Below are positions 35,561-45,125 of a stretch of DNA of 64,000 bases, one piece after another (the stretch's first letter is position 1; every line of letters begins with the position of its first letter). The DNA is from Pseudomonas sp. PB106 (GTDB lineage Bacteria > Pseudomonadota > Gammaproteobacteria > Pseudomonadales > Pseudomonadaceae), in NCBI RefSeq assembly GCF_009764645.1, contig NZ_RWIM01000124.1, positions 31,441 through 95,440 on the forward strand, written 5' to 3'. Position numbers and translations under genes: made by a program. The notes beneath the pieces were generated by a model. That model made no database searches and was not told where the DNA came from. It worked only from the letters and a program-made list of their open reading frames with translations.

Positions 35561-35587
35561 TTCAGCTCTCGGCTTTGCTGCCGATAC
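35561..35587 (+). promoter_or_regulatory. Possible FliA (sigma-28) promoter of the chemoreceptor gene
   Basis: GCCGATAC (35580-35587), a 7/8 match to the sigma-28 -10, with a weak -35 TTCA (35561-35564) at the standard 15-nt spacing, 91 bp before the chemoreceptor ATG. Chemoreceptor genes often belong to the FliA regulon. Confidence 0.5.
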
Positions 35588-35678
35588 AAACCTGCTAACA
35601 CCCTTGCTGGCTCAAAAAAACAACAATCTTCCAGCCTAACCGACGACCAAGAAACCCAACGTTTCTGGAGGATTTGTG

Positions 35679-37598
35679 ATGAATAGCTGGTTCGGCAACA
35701 TCAGCGTAAACATGAAATTGGGCCTGGGCTTCGGCCTGGTACTGGCCCTGACCTGCGTGCTGGCCTTGACGGGCTGGACCAGCCTGGGCGGTCTGATTGA
35801 CCGCAGCAACTGGATGAGCGACATCACCCAGCTCAACTCGGGCCTGACCAAACTGCGCGTGGTACGCCTGCAATACATGCTGACCAACGGCGATGAAACT
35901 GCCGCGCAAAACGTGCAGACCACCCTTGAAGCGTTTGCCGCCCAACAGCAAAAGCTGATCAGCAGCTTCAAGAGCCCGGAAAACGTCAAACTGCTCAAGG
36001 AGCAGGCAGCGACCATCGCTGAATACCAGACGTCCCTGAACAAAATGCGCAATGCCTACCGCACCGGCAACACTGCACGCGACACCATGAACACCAACGC
36101 CCAAACCGCTTACAGCCTGATCGAAGCGATCAGCAAGCGCGTGCAGCAGATGGACATGAGCGAACAGCGTTTCGACCAGTTCCAGGCGATCACTGCTGCC
36201 AAGGAAGCGTTCATCCTTGCGCGCTACGAAGTGCGCGGTTACACCGCTACTACCAACGCCGAAACCGAGCAGAAGGCTGTCGGCCAGGTCGACGTAGCCA
36301 TCGCCAGCCTCAAGCAACTCAACGTGCATTTTGCCGACAGCCAGCAAGATGCTCTGCGTCAGCTGGAAACCGCGCTGGGTAACTACCGCAGCGCGTTGAT
36401 GGCGTATAAAAACGCCAACACTGACGCTGTGCAGGCACGTAAGGAAATGACCGATCAGGGCACCACCATCGTTGCCCTGAGCGAGCAGCTGTATCAGATC
36501 CAGCTCGACCGTCGTGATGCCGAAAGTGCTCAGGCCCGTACCCTGCAACTGATCAGTACCCTGCTGGCGCTGCTGGTGGGCATCATCGCCGCTGTGATCA
36601 TCACCCGTCAGATCACCCGTCCGCTGCAAGAAACCCTGGCCGTGGTCGAGCGCATCGCCAGCGGCGACCTGACCCAGAACGTCACTGTCACCCGCCGCGA
36701 CGAACTCGGTGTGCTGCAACAAGGCATCGCACGCATGGGCGTAACCCTGCGTGACTTGATCAGCGGCATCCGCGACGGCGTCACCCAGATTGCCAGCGCT
36801 GCCGAAGAACTGTCGGCCGTGACCGAGCAGACCAGTGCCGGTGTGAACAGCCAGAAAGTCGAGACCGACCAGGTCGCCACCGCCATGCACGAGATGACTG
36901 CCACCGTGCAGGAAGTCGCGCGTAACGCTGAAGAAGCTTCGCAAGCTGCTGCTGCCGCTGACGGCGAAGCCCGTGAAGGCGACAAAGTGGTGAACGAAGC
37001 CATCGCACAGATCGAACGTCTGGCCAGTGAAGTCGTGCGTTCCACTGAAGCGATGAGCGTGCTGCAACAGGAAAGCGACAAGATCGGCAGCGTCATGGAC
37101 GTGATCAAGGCTGTGGCCGAACAGACCAACCTGCTCGCGCTCAACGCCGCGATTGAAGCGGCCCGTGCTGGTGAAGCCGGTCGTGGTTTTGCCGTGGTCG
37201 CCGACGAAGTGCGTGGTCTGGCTCAGCGCACGCAGAAGTCCACCGAAGAAATCGAAGGCCTGGTTGCCGGTCTGCAGAACGGCACGCAGCAAGTCTCGGC
37301 GGTGATGAACAACAGCCGCGCGCTGACCGACAGCAGCGTCGCCCTGACCCGCAAGGCCGGCGCATCGCTGGAAAACATCACCCGCACGGTGTCGAACATC
37401 CAGTCGATGAACCAGCAGATCGCCGCTGCTGCCGAACAGCAGAGCGCCGTGGCCGAAGAGATCAGCCGCAGCATCATCAACGTCCGCGACGTGTCGGAAC
37501 AGACAGCCGCCGCCAGCGATGAGACCGCAGCGTCCAGTGTTGAACTGGCGCGTCTGGGTGGTCAGTTGCAGCAGATGGTCAGCCACTTCCGGGTTTGA
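35679..37598 (+). CDS. Methyl-accepting chemotaxis protein, McpS-like (HBM sensor domain)
   Basis: 639 residues from the ATG at 35679 behind GGAGG (an in-frame GTG lies one codon earlier). TM1 about 12-33; periplasmic helical domain about 34-284; TM2 about 285-308; HAMP about 310-362; signalling domain to the end with the tip segment QTNLLALNAAIEAARAGEAG. The N-terminus through TM1 and the following ITQLNSGLTKLRVVRLQYML is close to my memory of P. putida McpS, whose helical bimodular domain binds TCA-cycle intermediates, so organic-acid sensing is likely but the ligand is unproven. Confidence 0.92.
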   Translation: MNSWFGNISVNMKLGLGFGLVLALTCVLALTGWTSLGGLIDRSNWMSDITQLNSGLTKLRVVRLQYMLTNGDETAAQNVQTTLEAFAAQQQKLISSFKSPENVKLLKEQAATIAEYQTSLNKMRNAYRTGNTARDTMNTNAQTAYSLIEAISKRVQQMDMSEQRFDQFQAITAAKEAFILARYEVRGYTATTNAETEQKAVGQVDVAIASLKQLNVHFADSQQDALRQLETALGNYRSALMAYKNANTDAVQARKEMTDQGTTIVALSEQLYQIQLDRRDAESAQARTLQLISTLLALLVGIIAAVIITRQITRPLQETLAVVERIASGDLTQNVTVTRRDELGVLQQGIARMGVTLRDLISGIRDGVTQIASAAEELSAVTEQTSAGVNSQKVETDQVATAMHEMTATVQEVARNAEEASQAAAAADGEAREGDKVVNEAIAQIERLASEVVRSTEAMSVLQQESDKIGSVMDVIKAVAEQTNLLALNAAIEAARAGEAGRGFAVVADEVRGLAQRTQKSTEEIEGLVAGLQNGTQQVSAVMNNSRALTDSSVALTRKAGASLENITRTVSNIQSMNQQIAAAAEQQSAVAEEISRSIINVRDVSEQTAAASDETAASSVELARLGGQLQQMVSHFRV

Positions 37599-37939
37599 TC
37601 CTGATTTCGCGCTGAAGCAAAAACCGAATCGCGGGCAAGCCCGCTCCCACGGGTTTTGAGTCGTTCACAGATTTTTGTGTTCGACTCGTTAACGGTGGGG
37701 GCGGGCTTGCCCGCGATTGCGCACATGACGACGCGACAACTTGAAACCCTGACAAATGTCAGCCCCGTCAGGCCTCCAATGGTCGTCCTACCCCCAGTTG
37801 TTTCAAGTTCCTACGCCTCTTGGCTCCCTTTCCCCTGTTCCGCGCCGACAATCCCAACCCTCTGCCATTGAAAGGGCTGACAGCCCGCTCGTTCTGCTCT
37901 TGTTAGGGTCGACTCCCACACAATAAAGAGCACAACAAC
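37599..37939. other. Intergenic region upstream of the Tc toxin operon
   Basis: 341 bp holding a REP pair (37627-37718), a CTGAC-AAAT-GTCAG dyad (37749-37762) enclosed by an inverted repeat AACTTGAAAC…GTTTCAAGTT with arms about 60 bp apart, and a small hairpin GGGCT-GAC-AGCCC (37874-37886). No clear -35/-10 pair stands out. It must contain the toxin operon promoter. Confidence 0.5.
37627..37718. repeat. REP pair, GCGGGCAAGCCCGCTCCCAC type
   Basis: Inverted copies AATCGCGGGCAAGCCCGC… (37627-37650) and …GCGGGCTTGCCCGCGATT (37695-37718). Each arm is itself a hairpin, as in Pseudomonas REPINs. Confidence 0.85.
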
Positions 37940-40900
37940 ATGGGCACCGAGACTCAAACTCTGCTCGACAAACTGATCCAGGCGCACAGCCCCGATGGCC
38001 AGGAGCAGCAACTGAAGGATCTTTTCAAAGGCAGTCTGAACGGCGACTCGATTTTCGACATCACTCGGCTGACCAACAGCGAACTGAAGTCAAGGCTCAA
38101 CGAGGCCGCGCAAGAGAATCCAGTACTCAAGGATCTCGCCAAGCGCATCGACACCCAGAAGGTCTTGGAAAACGCCCAGAGTCTCGCTGCCCAGCTCTCT
38201 CATCTTTACCGCGAAGAACGAACCTCGGACGGTAAAGCGCAGCACAAATGGCACCCACCGGGCATACGTGCAGGGGAAGAGCAAAGCCCCACTTTTACTA
38301 ACCTGTTCAAAGAGAACTGGGACGATAGCTGCAAGAGCAACTCGATCGCCGCCGTCGACTCGCCAGTGGCTTACCTTCGCGCGCTCTACTTGTTTGCCTT
38401 GCAACTGGAGTCCAGTCATTCAGAAAACAGCAAAGAAAAAGCCAGGCGCATTCGGTTGGCCAGCCGGCGCCCGGATCTGGCCACGCTGCTGATCGATCAT
38501 CAAAGCACCTTCACCGCCCAGCCAATGCTGCAGATCGTCAATGAAACGCTGGACAGAAACATTCGCGCCGGGCTCGCAGGCAGCGTGGAAACATACCTGT
38601 CGACCCCTGAAGCGCTCGCTGCGCGCAAATTCCCTTTCGTCCTTCCCTACGAGTTCTTTCATCACCAGTGCATGCTCGGGCTCGAGGAAAAACGGACGAC
38701 GCTGGGCGAGTTGAACTACCTGATCACTCAGCATCTTCCCTTCAGCCAGCATGAAAATTATCTGTACGGCAGCGTGCAGGGCTCGTCCCTTCATGAAGCG
38801 CAGAGAATGATGTCCGGGATCGGGCCGAAAAGGCAGGAGCTACTCTTGGACTGGCCAACCGCGAAACATCTGGCCCACATTGAAACCGATGTATCTGCCT
38901 CAGCGAATGACAAGCAAAAGGAACACTGGAAACCTTTGTACGGTGCAGTGCTGACCGCAGAACTGAGCATTGTCAGTACCTTTCTCGAGCGAACCGAACT
39001 CAACGCCGAACAACTCCAGGATCTTCTTGCCCAGGGCAAATTTGCACCACCCACTGACACTCAGACGGGGCAATCTTCCACAGCTGATGCCGCTCGATTC
39101 GTCAACGCAAGCGTTAGCAGCAGTCATCCGGTGATGATGATCGACTCGCGACAAAAGCCTGCGAGGATCATTAACGCAACCATGGAGCGGTTTGAGCGGC
39201 TGCACCGAATGATTCGTTTGCAACGATGGCTTGATATGCCCTTTGCCGATCTGGATCTGTTGATCTGCAGCGCGAGTGAGTCGCAACGGCCCAGCACTTC
39301 AGCACTGCAGATCAGCAACCATGTTGTGTGTGCGCTTGGCGTCTACCGTTATCTGCAGCGCCATTATTCGATTTCGGCTGCGGAGTTCGCTGCCCTGCTG
39401 CACCAGATTTCGACCTGCGCCCTCGGTGGCAAGCCTTCCTTGTTTGACCAGACATTCAATCCCGCCCGGTTATTCGACCAGCGCCTGGTACTCGACGGAC
39501 GACGTTTTTCGCCAAACGAGGCGGATCCTGGCTCGCACTCTATTTTGCAGCACCTGAGCCACAGCCTCGGTGTACCGATGTCGGAAAGCGCGTTGTTGCA
39601 TGTGGTGAAAAATACCGAGAAGCGGCTAGGTCCGCTCAAATGTGACGTGCGCACGCTCTCTTCCATTTACCGACAAACACGCATCGCCCGTTTGTTCGGC
39701 ATCAGCATTGACGAATCGACGACACTGGCCAATCTGTTGGGCGGGGAACCTATCGCCAAGTGCCTGGTGACAGGTGAGACCGGTGTAACCGTCGTCCGGA
39801 TGAGCGATCTTCACCACGAAAAACTCAAGATAACCTTGTGTCTGAGCGCGCCGAAATCAGCCACCGGGAACTGGCAGTTGTTGCACGGTTCAACCTTCGA
39901 AACCAGTTCGACATTTCTGTCCGATTCAACATCCGGCGAGATAATCATCCGGTATCCCAGTGAAAAATCCGCAAATGTCTTGGACATCTGTATTCGCCTG
40001 TCCGAGAAAATCGAAGCAAACACCGTCGTGTCTTTAGCCGGCAAAACACTGTCGTGCTATGGCGGCACGCTCGATGAATTGCTGCAACTGAACGCTCCGC
40101 AAATAACGCTGAGAAAGGCTGCCGCTGACGACTATCAACTTCATAGCTTCGGCAACGTCACGCAGACTCGAGGAGCTAGCGAGGCTCAGAAGCTGGACAT
40201 GCTCGATGTTCTGATGCAAATGGACTGGATCACCCGCTGGATCAAAAAATCTGCCTTTGATATTCCCGGACTGAGGCATTTGCTAGAGCCCGCCAATAGC
40301 AGCGATCAAATGCTTGGGGCACTTCTTCAACACTTCACTCACCTGCAGGCTGAAATTCGCAAAGTCATCGTGACCCAGCTTGAACTGGCGGCACTTGCAT
40401 TGCCGGTGGGCTTAGATTGGCGCAAGGAGTTGGCTGAAAGTCTGCTCGACGATAAAGGACTGATCAAAGACTTCGCCGCCAATGCATCTGACGACGTTGA
40501 AAAAGAGTTGCGCGCCAAACTCGAGCAGGTGTTCGCTACGGTGACCCTCGCCGAAGACCCTGCGGTCAACCAGCGATTGAAGAGCGACTGCCAGCGCAAG
40601 CTCACTGATCTGCTGATGGCGGCCCATGACCGGCAGCAGCATCTGCTGGAAAGATTTCTCCAGCAAACCTGTTCACTGGCCATGACCTGCGCCAAAGGCG
40701 TGGTGATATGGGCGCAGTCCTCGATTTACCAGGTTCTTCGCCAAGCATTGAACACACAGGACAGAGGCTCTCTCGCCGCCATCCTGGAACCGACCATTCG
40801 TCATGCCCAGGCGATCGTTCAGTTGCAAATGAGCAACAGGGCCTTGCAGGTTTTCCTGAGTCGTCCCGATTGGCTGCAGCGTGACAATCGCGCCCTGATA

Positions 40901-41272
40901 CTGAACCTCGCGACTCTCTACCTGCTCGACCGCTTCAACCATTGCATCGTGAGCCGTCAGCATGAGGAAGAGAGCCTGCTGAACTATCTGGAACTCGCCA
41001 ACACCGCCTCTTCCTCCACCGGAACCGTCAACCTGCACCTCGCCCGGATAATGGGCTGGACAGCGACGCAAGTCAGCCTGTTGACCGCGAAGCTGCCTGA
41101 TTCCCGTGCCAAAACCATTGAAGACATTGATTGGATCATGCGCTGCCACGACACCTGCGCGGCGACCGGTTTGGAAGTTTCAGCCTTGCTCAATGCCACT
41201 GGCCTTCGCAACGACAGCCCTGAATCACACTGGAAAGCCGTCGGCGAGGCGGTCATGGCAACCGCAAAATAA
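37940..41272 (+). CDS. Tc toxin A component, N-terminal half (TcaA/TccA-like, VRP1 domain)
   Basis: 1110 residues. The N-terminal part, with FDITRLTNSELKSRL and SPVAYLRALYLFALQLE, fits the Salmonella virulence plasmid 28.1-kDa (VRP1/SpvA) domain that opens TcA proteins such as TccA and TcaA; FPFVLPYEFFHHQCMLGLEE and the alpha-helical shell continue it. In Tc complexes TcA forms the pentameric receptor-binding and injection channel; here, as in TcaAB and TccAB, it is split over two genes. First gene of a four-gene operon; no signal peptide, as usual for Tc proteins. The start follows AAAGAG. Confidence 0.88.
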   Translation: MGTETQTLLDKLIQAHSPDGQEQQLKDLFKGSLNGDSIFDITRLTNSELKSRLNEAAQENPVLKDLAKRIDTQKVLENAQSLAAQLSHLYREERTSDGKAQHKWHPPGIRAGEEQSPTFTNLFKENWDDSCKSNSIAAVDSPVAYLRALYLFALQLESSHSENSKEKARRIRLASRRPDLATLLIDHQSTFTAQPMLQIVNETLDRNIRAGLAGSVETYLSTPEALAARKFPFVLPYEFFHHQCMLGLEEKRTTLGELNYLITQHLPFSQHENYLYGSVQGSSLHEAQRMMSGIGPKRQELLLDWPTAKHLAHIETDVSASANDKQKEHWKPLYGAVLTAELSIVSTFLERTELNAEQLQDLLAQGKFAPPTDTQTGQSSTADAARFVNASVSSSHPVMMIDSRQKPARIINATMERFERLHRMIRLQRWLDMPFADLDLLICSASESQRPSTSALQISNHVVCALGVYRYLQRHYSISAAEFAALLHQISTCALGGKPSLFDQTFNPARLFDQRLVLDGRRFSPNEADPGSHSILQHLSHSLGVPMSESALLHVVKNTEKRLGPLKCDVRTLSSIYRQTRIARLFGISIDESTTLANLLGGEPIAKCLVTGETGVTVVRMSDLHHEKLKITLCLSAPKSATGNWQLLHGSTFETSSTFLSDSTSGEIIIRYPSEKSANVLDICIRLSEKIEANTVVSLAGKTLSCYGGTLDELLQLNAPQITLRKAAADDYQLHSFGNVTQTRGASEAQKLDMLDVLMQMDWITRWIKKSAFDIPGLRHLLEPANSSDQMLGALLQHFTHLQAEIRKVIVTQLELAALALPVGLDWRKELAESLLDDKGLIKDFAANASDDVEKELRAKLEQVFATVTLAEDPAVNQRLKSDCQRKLTDLLMAAHDRQQHLLERFLQQTCSLAMTCAKGVVIWAQSSIYQVLRQALNTQDRGSLAAILEPTIRHAQAIVQLQMSNRALQVFLSRPDWLQRDNRALILNLATLYLLDRFNHCIVSRQHEEESLLNYLELANTASSSTGTVNLHLARIMGWTATQVSLLTAKLPDSRAKTIEDIDWIMRCHDTCAATGLEVSALLNATGLRNDSPESHWKAVGEAVMATAK

Positions 41273-41297
41273 TCCCCTTCATGATCAAGGAATGAAC

Positions 41298-44200
41298 ATG
41301 AGAGCAACGATTGAAAGAAAGCTGAATGAATGCCGGCGTGATGCACAGATCGGGTTTTATCTGACGCTGATCGCTTCACGCGATTCAGAAAATGACGGCA
41401 CCCAACCGCAACTGAAGACGGCCGATGACCTTTATCACTACTTGTTGCTGGATGTACTGGTCAGCCAGGAAGTTGCAACCAGCCCGGTCGCTTGCGCCAT
41501 CGCCAGTCTGCAGCAATACATCACCGGTATTCTGGCGAATATGGAGCCAGGCTATCAGTCCGCGGTGATCGAACCGGATCAAGTTGAATCCTGGCGTACT
41601 GCCATGCATGACTACCAGAGTTGGGCGAGCAATGAGCGGGTGCACTATTTCCCGTCTGCGTATCTCGACCCGTCACTGCGCCAGAACCGTACCGAGAGCT
41701 TCGCGAAACTGGAGAGCGACCTCAATCAGAGCCAGTTAAGTATTGAATCCGTCGAGAACGCGGTACTGGCCTACCTCAGCAGGCTGGAAGAGTTGGCGAA
41801 CCTGAAAACCGTAAATGGTTACATCGACGGGACCGACTTCACCCAAAGCACGTATTACTTCATTGCCAAGTCCCGCAATGCGGACAAGTGGTACTGGCGA
41901 TCGCTCGACATGTCTCAACGGCCCTGGGTGCCCGGGTCTTTGACCCAGCAATACCATACGCCGGAACCACACGCCTGGTCGGACTGGCACTCACTCGATT
42001 TACCCGTTTCCAAAAGCACCATCGAACACACCGTGCGACCGGTTTTTTTTAACAATCGTCTCTATGTGGTCTGGGCCGAATGCGTCATTCAGGACCATCC
42101 GGTCAAAAACAGCGACTCGACCAACGCCAATAACAATCCGTTATTTCGTTTGAACATGTGTTTCAAAAAATACGATAGAACCTGGAGTCCTCCGACAACC
42201 TGCCAGCATGCTTACGCAAGTCATGCAGAGCTGCAGACGCTGAGCGTGCAACAGATACTGAATAATACGCAGGTCATTGCAGTCCATGATCAGAGTAAAG
42301 CGTCGCTGTCTATTTCGCTTTTTGTCATTGGCGCCACCTCGATAAAAGAGACTGCGGGGTTCTTGTTCTGGATGTCGGCATCATTTGATATGGACGCCGT
42401 TTCTACACAACTGACTCGCGTTGAAGGCCTGGGAAATGATGATAAAAATCTGCAGACGTTCGCCCAGCTGTATCCACCCGGCGAAAGACGCAAAATGCAA
42501 TTTACGTATGTTCTCGGTTCAGAAACAACCGACGCCCCCTGTATAGAGTCTCAACGGCACGAATCGCTTGGCACCGCCGAATACCTCAACTTCGCCAACA
42601 CCGCTGACGCCTCCGGCAATTCTCCAGCAAAACGCGATCCTCTCCGGCTGAACATCACCTTCGCCAGGCACCTGATCCAACTCGCCGAAACCAGCATGGA
42701 CAAGTTGTTGAGTTGGAGTTCACAGCATTTGCAAGAGCCGCCTCTGGAAGGAAGCAGTGCGCCAGCAACGATGGACTTCTATGGTGCTTATGGCCGCTAT
42801 TTCGTCGAACTGTTTCTGTATGTCCCTTGGCTCATAGCACACCGTTTCAACCAGGAACGGCAATACGCCAACGCAGAACGCTGGTTGCAATACCTGTTCA
42901 ATCCCGCGCGTAAAAAAACAGCCGAAGGCAGTCCGGACTACTGGAACGTGGTGCCGTTGATCTCCAGCACCCCCGCGCCCGGACAACTCAGCTACGCCAT
43001 TCAGGGGCCACTGGACCCGCACCGGATCGCCCTGAGTCATCCCGTGCACTTTCGCAAAGCCTTGTACATGCTTCATATCGATATATTGCTCAATCGCGGC
43101 GATGCCAGTTACCGCAAATTGACCCGGGATGATTTAACGCAAGCCAAGCTTTGGTATATCCGCGCCGCTGACTTGCTTGGACCGTGCCCTGACTTCAAGC
43201 AAACCGATGCATGGCGTCAGGTCACGCTGAAAGCATTCGGCACTGAAACCAACACGGGCCTTCGCACATTTGAAGCAAAGCTGCACGCCGAAGGCAGATA
43301 TGACGCGAGCAGCGAAAGCCCACAGAAGATCCCTGACGTCTGCGTTCGTCCCTTCGCGCCGGCGCCTTCGATATTCACTATCGATACGCCGCATTTACGA
43401 CTGCCTTTCAACCCCGTATTGATCTCTCACTGGGCCAAGCTGGAAAGTCGGCTGCACAATCTGCGACACAATCTCGATATCGTCGGCCGCCCCTTGAACC
43501 TTGCGCTGTTCTCAGCGGCCGATGATTCGCGCGCACCGCTGGGGAGCAACCCGCAAAAAGCGACTGATCCTGGCAACGTGAAAAATGTCACGGTGCTCAT
43601 CCCTCCCTACCGATTCAGCACGATGTACACCCACGCCATGAGTGCCGTAGAGACCGTGATTCAGTTCGGTACCACGCTGCTTTCATTCATCGAGCGCAGT
43701 GAGCAGGCCCGCTATCAGGAACTTCAGCACCACCATGCCTGGGATCTCGCCAACCTGGCCGTTGATTTGCACACTCAGGCGCTGAAAATCGATCAGAAGT
43801 CACGCGAGGCATTGCTCGCCAGTAAGGCCATCGTCACCCGGCGCCGGGATTACTACAGCGCGCTGGTCGATGAAGTCATCAACCCAGAAGAAGCCCTCGC
43901 AGCCGCGTTCCATCTGAGCGGGCGAATCATCGAGGCAGGTGCGCACGCGGCGCAGGCGACAGGCCACTTGTTGAAGATTCCACCGAATATTTTCGGCCTG
44001 GCCGATGGCGGTCATCGCCTGGAAGGTGGCCCCATGGCGGCATCCTCCTTCGCCATGGGGGCGTCCGCCGCCGCTCACGGAACGGGCGAAGCACTCGAAC
44101 GCGCAGCCCAGTACCGTCGTCGCTACCAGGAATGGACGCTGGCCCGCGATCAGGCCGAACTCGAAATGGCGCAAATAGACGCTCAACTGGCGCTGGAGTC

Positions 44201-45125
44201 CGAAAAGGCCCTGGCTTCGCAACTGCAGTTGCGCCAAACCCGGACCGCGCTGGATCAGGCCCGGACGGCTTATGATTTTTTCAGCAAGCGCTTTTCCAAC
44301 TCACAGCTTTACCAATGGTTTTGCTATCAGTTGTCGGCCTTTTATTACCAGGTATATGACTCGACGCTCGCGCTTTGCCGGTTCACGGAAAACAGTTGGC
44401 GCTATGAAATGGCCGATGATTCCAGCCCCTCTCTCTTCGAACATTTGGCCTGGAATACCACCTATCGCGGCCTCGCCCCTGGAGAAAGGATAAAGCTTGC
44501 CCTGCTGAAGATGAAAAATGCCTATCTGCAGGGCAATGAACGTGAGCTGGAGATCCGCAAGACCGTGTCGCTGCGCCGCCTGAAGGTGAACGAAGACAGC
44601 CTGAAAACCCAGCCGGAATCGATCAATAAATCCTGGGACGACATCAAGTCCTTGTCTCCTGAAGCCGCACCGATTGCGGGGATCAAGTCCAAACTCGTCA
44701 AAAACGGGTCCTGTGAGTTCGAGCTGACTCAGCAGTTGTTCGACAGCGACTACCCGGGTCACTGCCTGCGCCGGATCAAAAGTATCAGCGTATCGCTGCC
44801 CGCCGTCGTCGGCCCCTATGAAGATATTCGCGCCACACTGACCCAGCTCAGCAGCGAAGTGGTCATGCCCGGCGACGGCAAGACCGTTTTGAAACAGCTG
44901 CGATTGAATCAGCAGATCGCGCTTTCCACCGGCGTCGATGACAACGGTCTGTTCACCCTGAGTTTTCAGGACGAACGTTACCTGCCATTCGAGTACACGG
45001 GCGCGGTGTCGAAGTGGAAATTGTCGTTCCCCAATCATGCTTCGCAAAAAAGCATGCTCGAATCGCTCACCGACGTCATCGTGCATGTGCGCTACACCGC
45101 CAGAGACGGGAGGCTTGAGCAATGA
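41298..45125 (+). CDS. Tc toxin A component, C-terminal half (TcaB/TccB-like)
   Basis: 1275 residues from MRATIERKLNEC (AAGGA six bases before the ATG; the open frame further up overlaps the preceding gene). The N-terminal half has the neuraminidase-like region (TYYFIAKSRNADKWYWRSLD, VRPVFFNNRLYVVWAE). The pore-forming helices follow at about residues 840-1030, with a hydrophobic tip (GGPMAASSFAMGASAAAHGTG) between two long coiled-coil arms. The C-terminus (SVSLPAVVGPYEDIRATLTQ) is the TcB-docking domain. Overlaps the next gene by 4 nt. Confidence 0.9.
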   Translation: MRATIERKLNECRRDAQIGFYLTLIASRDSENDGTQPQLKTADDLYHYLLLDVLVSQEVATSPVACAIASLQQYITGILANMEPGYQSAVIEPDQVESWRTAMHDYQSWASNERVHYFPSAYLDPSLRQNRTESFAKLESDLNQSQLSIESVENAVLAYLSRLEELANLKTVNGYIDGTDFTQSTYYFIAKSRNADKWYWRSLDMSQRPWVPGSLTQQYHTPEPHAWSDWHSLDLPVSKSTIEHTVRPVFFNNRLYVVWAECVIQDHPVKNSDSTNANNNPLFRLNMCFKKYDRTWSPPTTCQHAYASHAELQTLSVQQILNNTQVIAVHDQSKASLSISLFVIGATSIKETAGFLFWMSASFDMDAVSTQLTRVEGLGNDDKNLQTFAQLYPPGERRKMQFTYVLGSETTDAPCIESQRHESLGTAEYLNFANTADASGNSPAKRDPLRLNITFARHLIQLAETSMDKLLSWSSQHLQEPPLEGSSAPATMDFYGAYGRYFVELFLYVPWLIAHRFNQERQYANAERWLQYLFNPARKKTAEGSPDYWNVVPLISSTPAPGQLSYAIQGPLDPHRIALSHPVHFRKALYMLHIDILLNRGDASYRKLTRDDLTQAKLWYIRAADLLGPCPDFKQTDAWRQVTLKAFGTETNTGLRTFEAKLHAEGRYDASSESPQKIPDVCVRPFAPAPSIFTIDTPHLRLPFNPVLISHWAKLESRLHNLRHNLDIVGRPLNLALFSAADDSRAPLGSNPQKATDPGNVKNVTVLIPPYRFSTMYTHAMSAVETVIQFGTTLLSFIERSEQARYQELQHHHAWDLANLAVDLHTQALKIDQKSREALLASKAIVTRRRDYYSALVDEVINPEEALAAAFHLSGRIIEAGAHAAQATGHLLKIPPNIFGLADGGHRLEGGPMAASSFAMGASAAAHGTGEALERAAQYRRRYQEWTLARDQAELEMAQIDAQLALESEKALASQLQLRQTRTALDQARTAYDFFSKRFSNSQLYQWFCYQLSAFYYQVYDSTLALCRFTENSWRYEMADDSSPSLFEHLAWNTTYRGLAPGERIKLALLKMKNAYLQGNERELEIRKTVSLRRLKVNEDSLKTQPESINKSWDDIKSLSPEAAPIAGIKSKLVKNGSCEFELTQQLFDSDYPGHCLRRIKSISVSLPAVVGPYEDIRATLTQLSSEVVMPGDGKTVLKQLRLNQQIALSTGVDDNGLFTLSFQDERYLPFEYTGAVSKWKLSFPNHASQKSMLESLTDVIVHVRYTARDGRLEQ

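Noticed and set aside
41106..41297. Upstream extension of the second TcA gene into the first
   Set aside because: The extra codons overlap the coding end of the first TcA gene in another frame, and a good ribosome binding site precedes the ATG at 41298.
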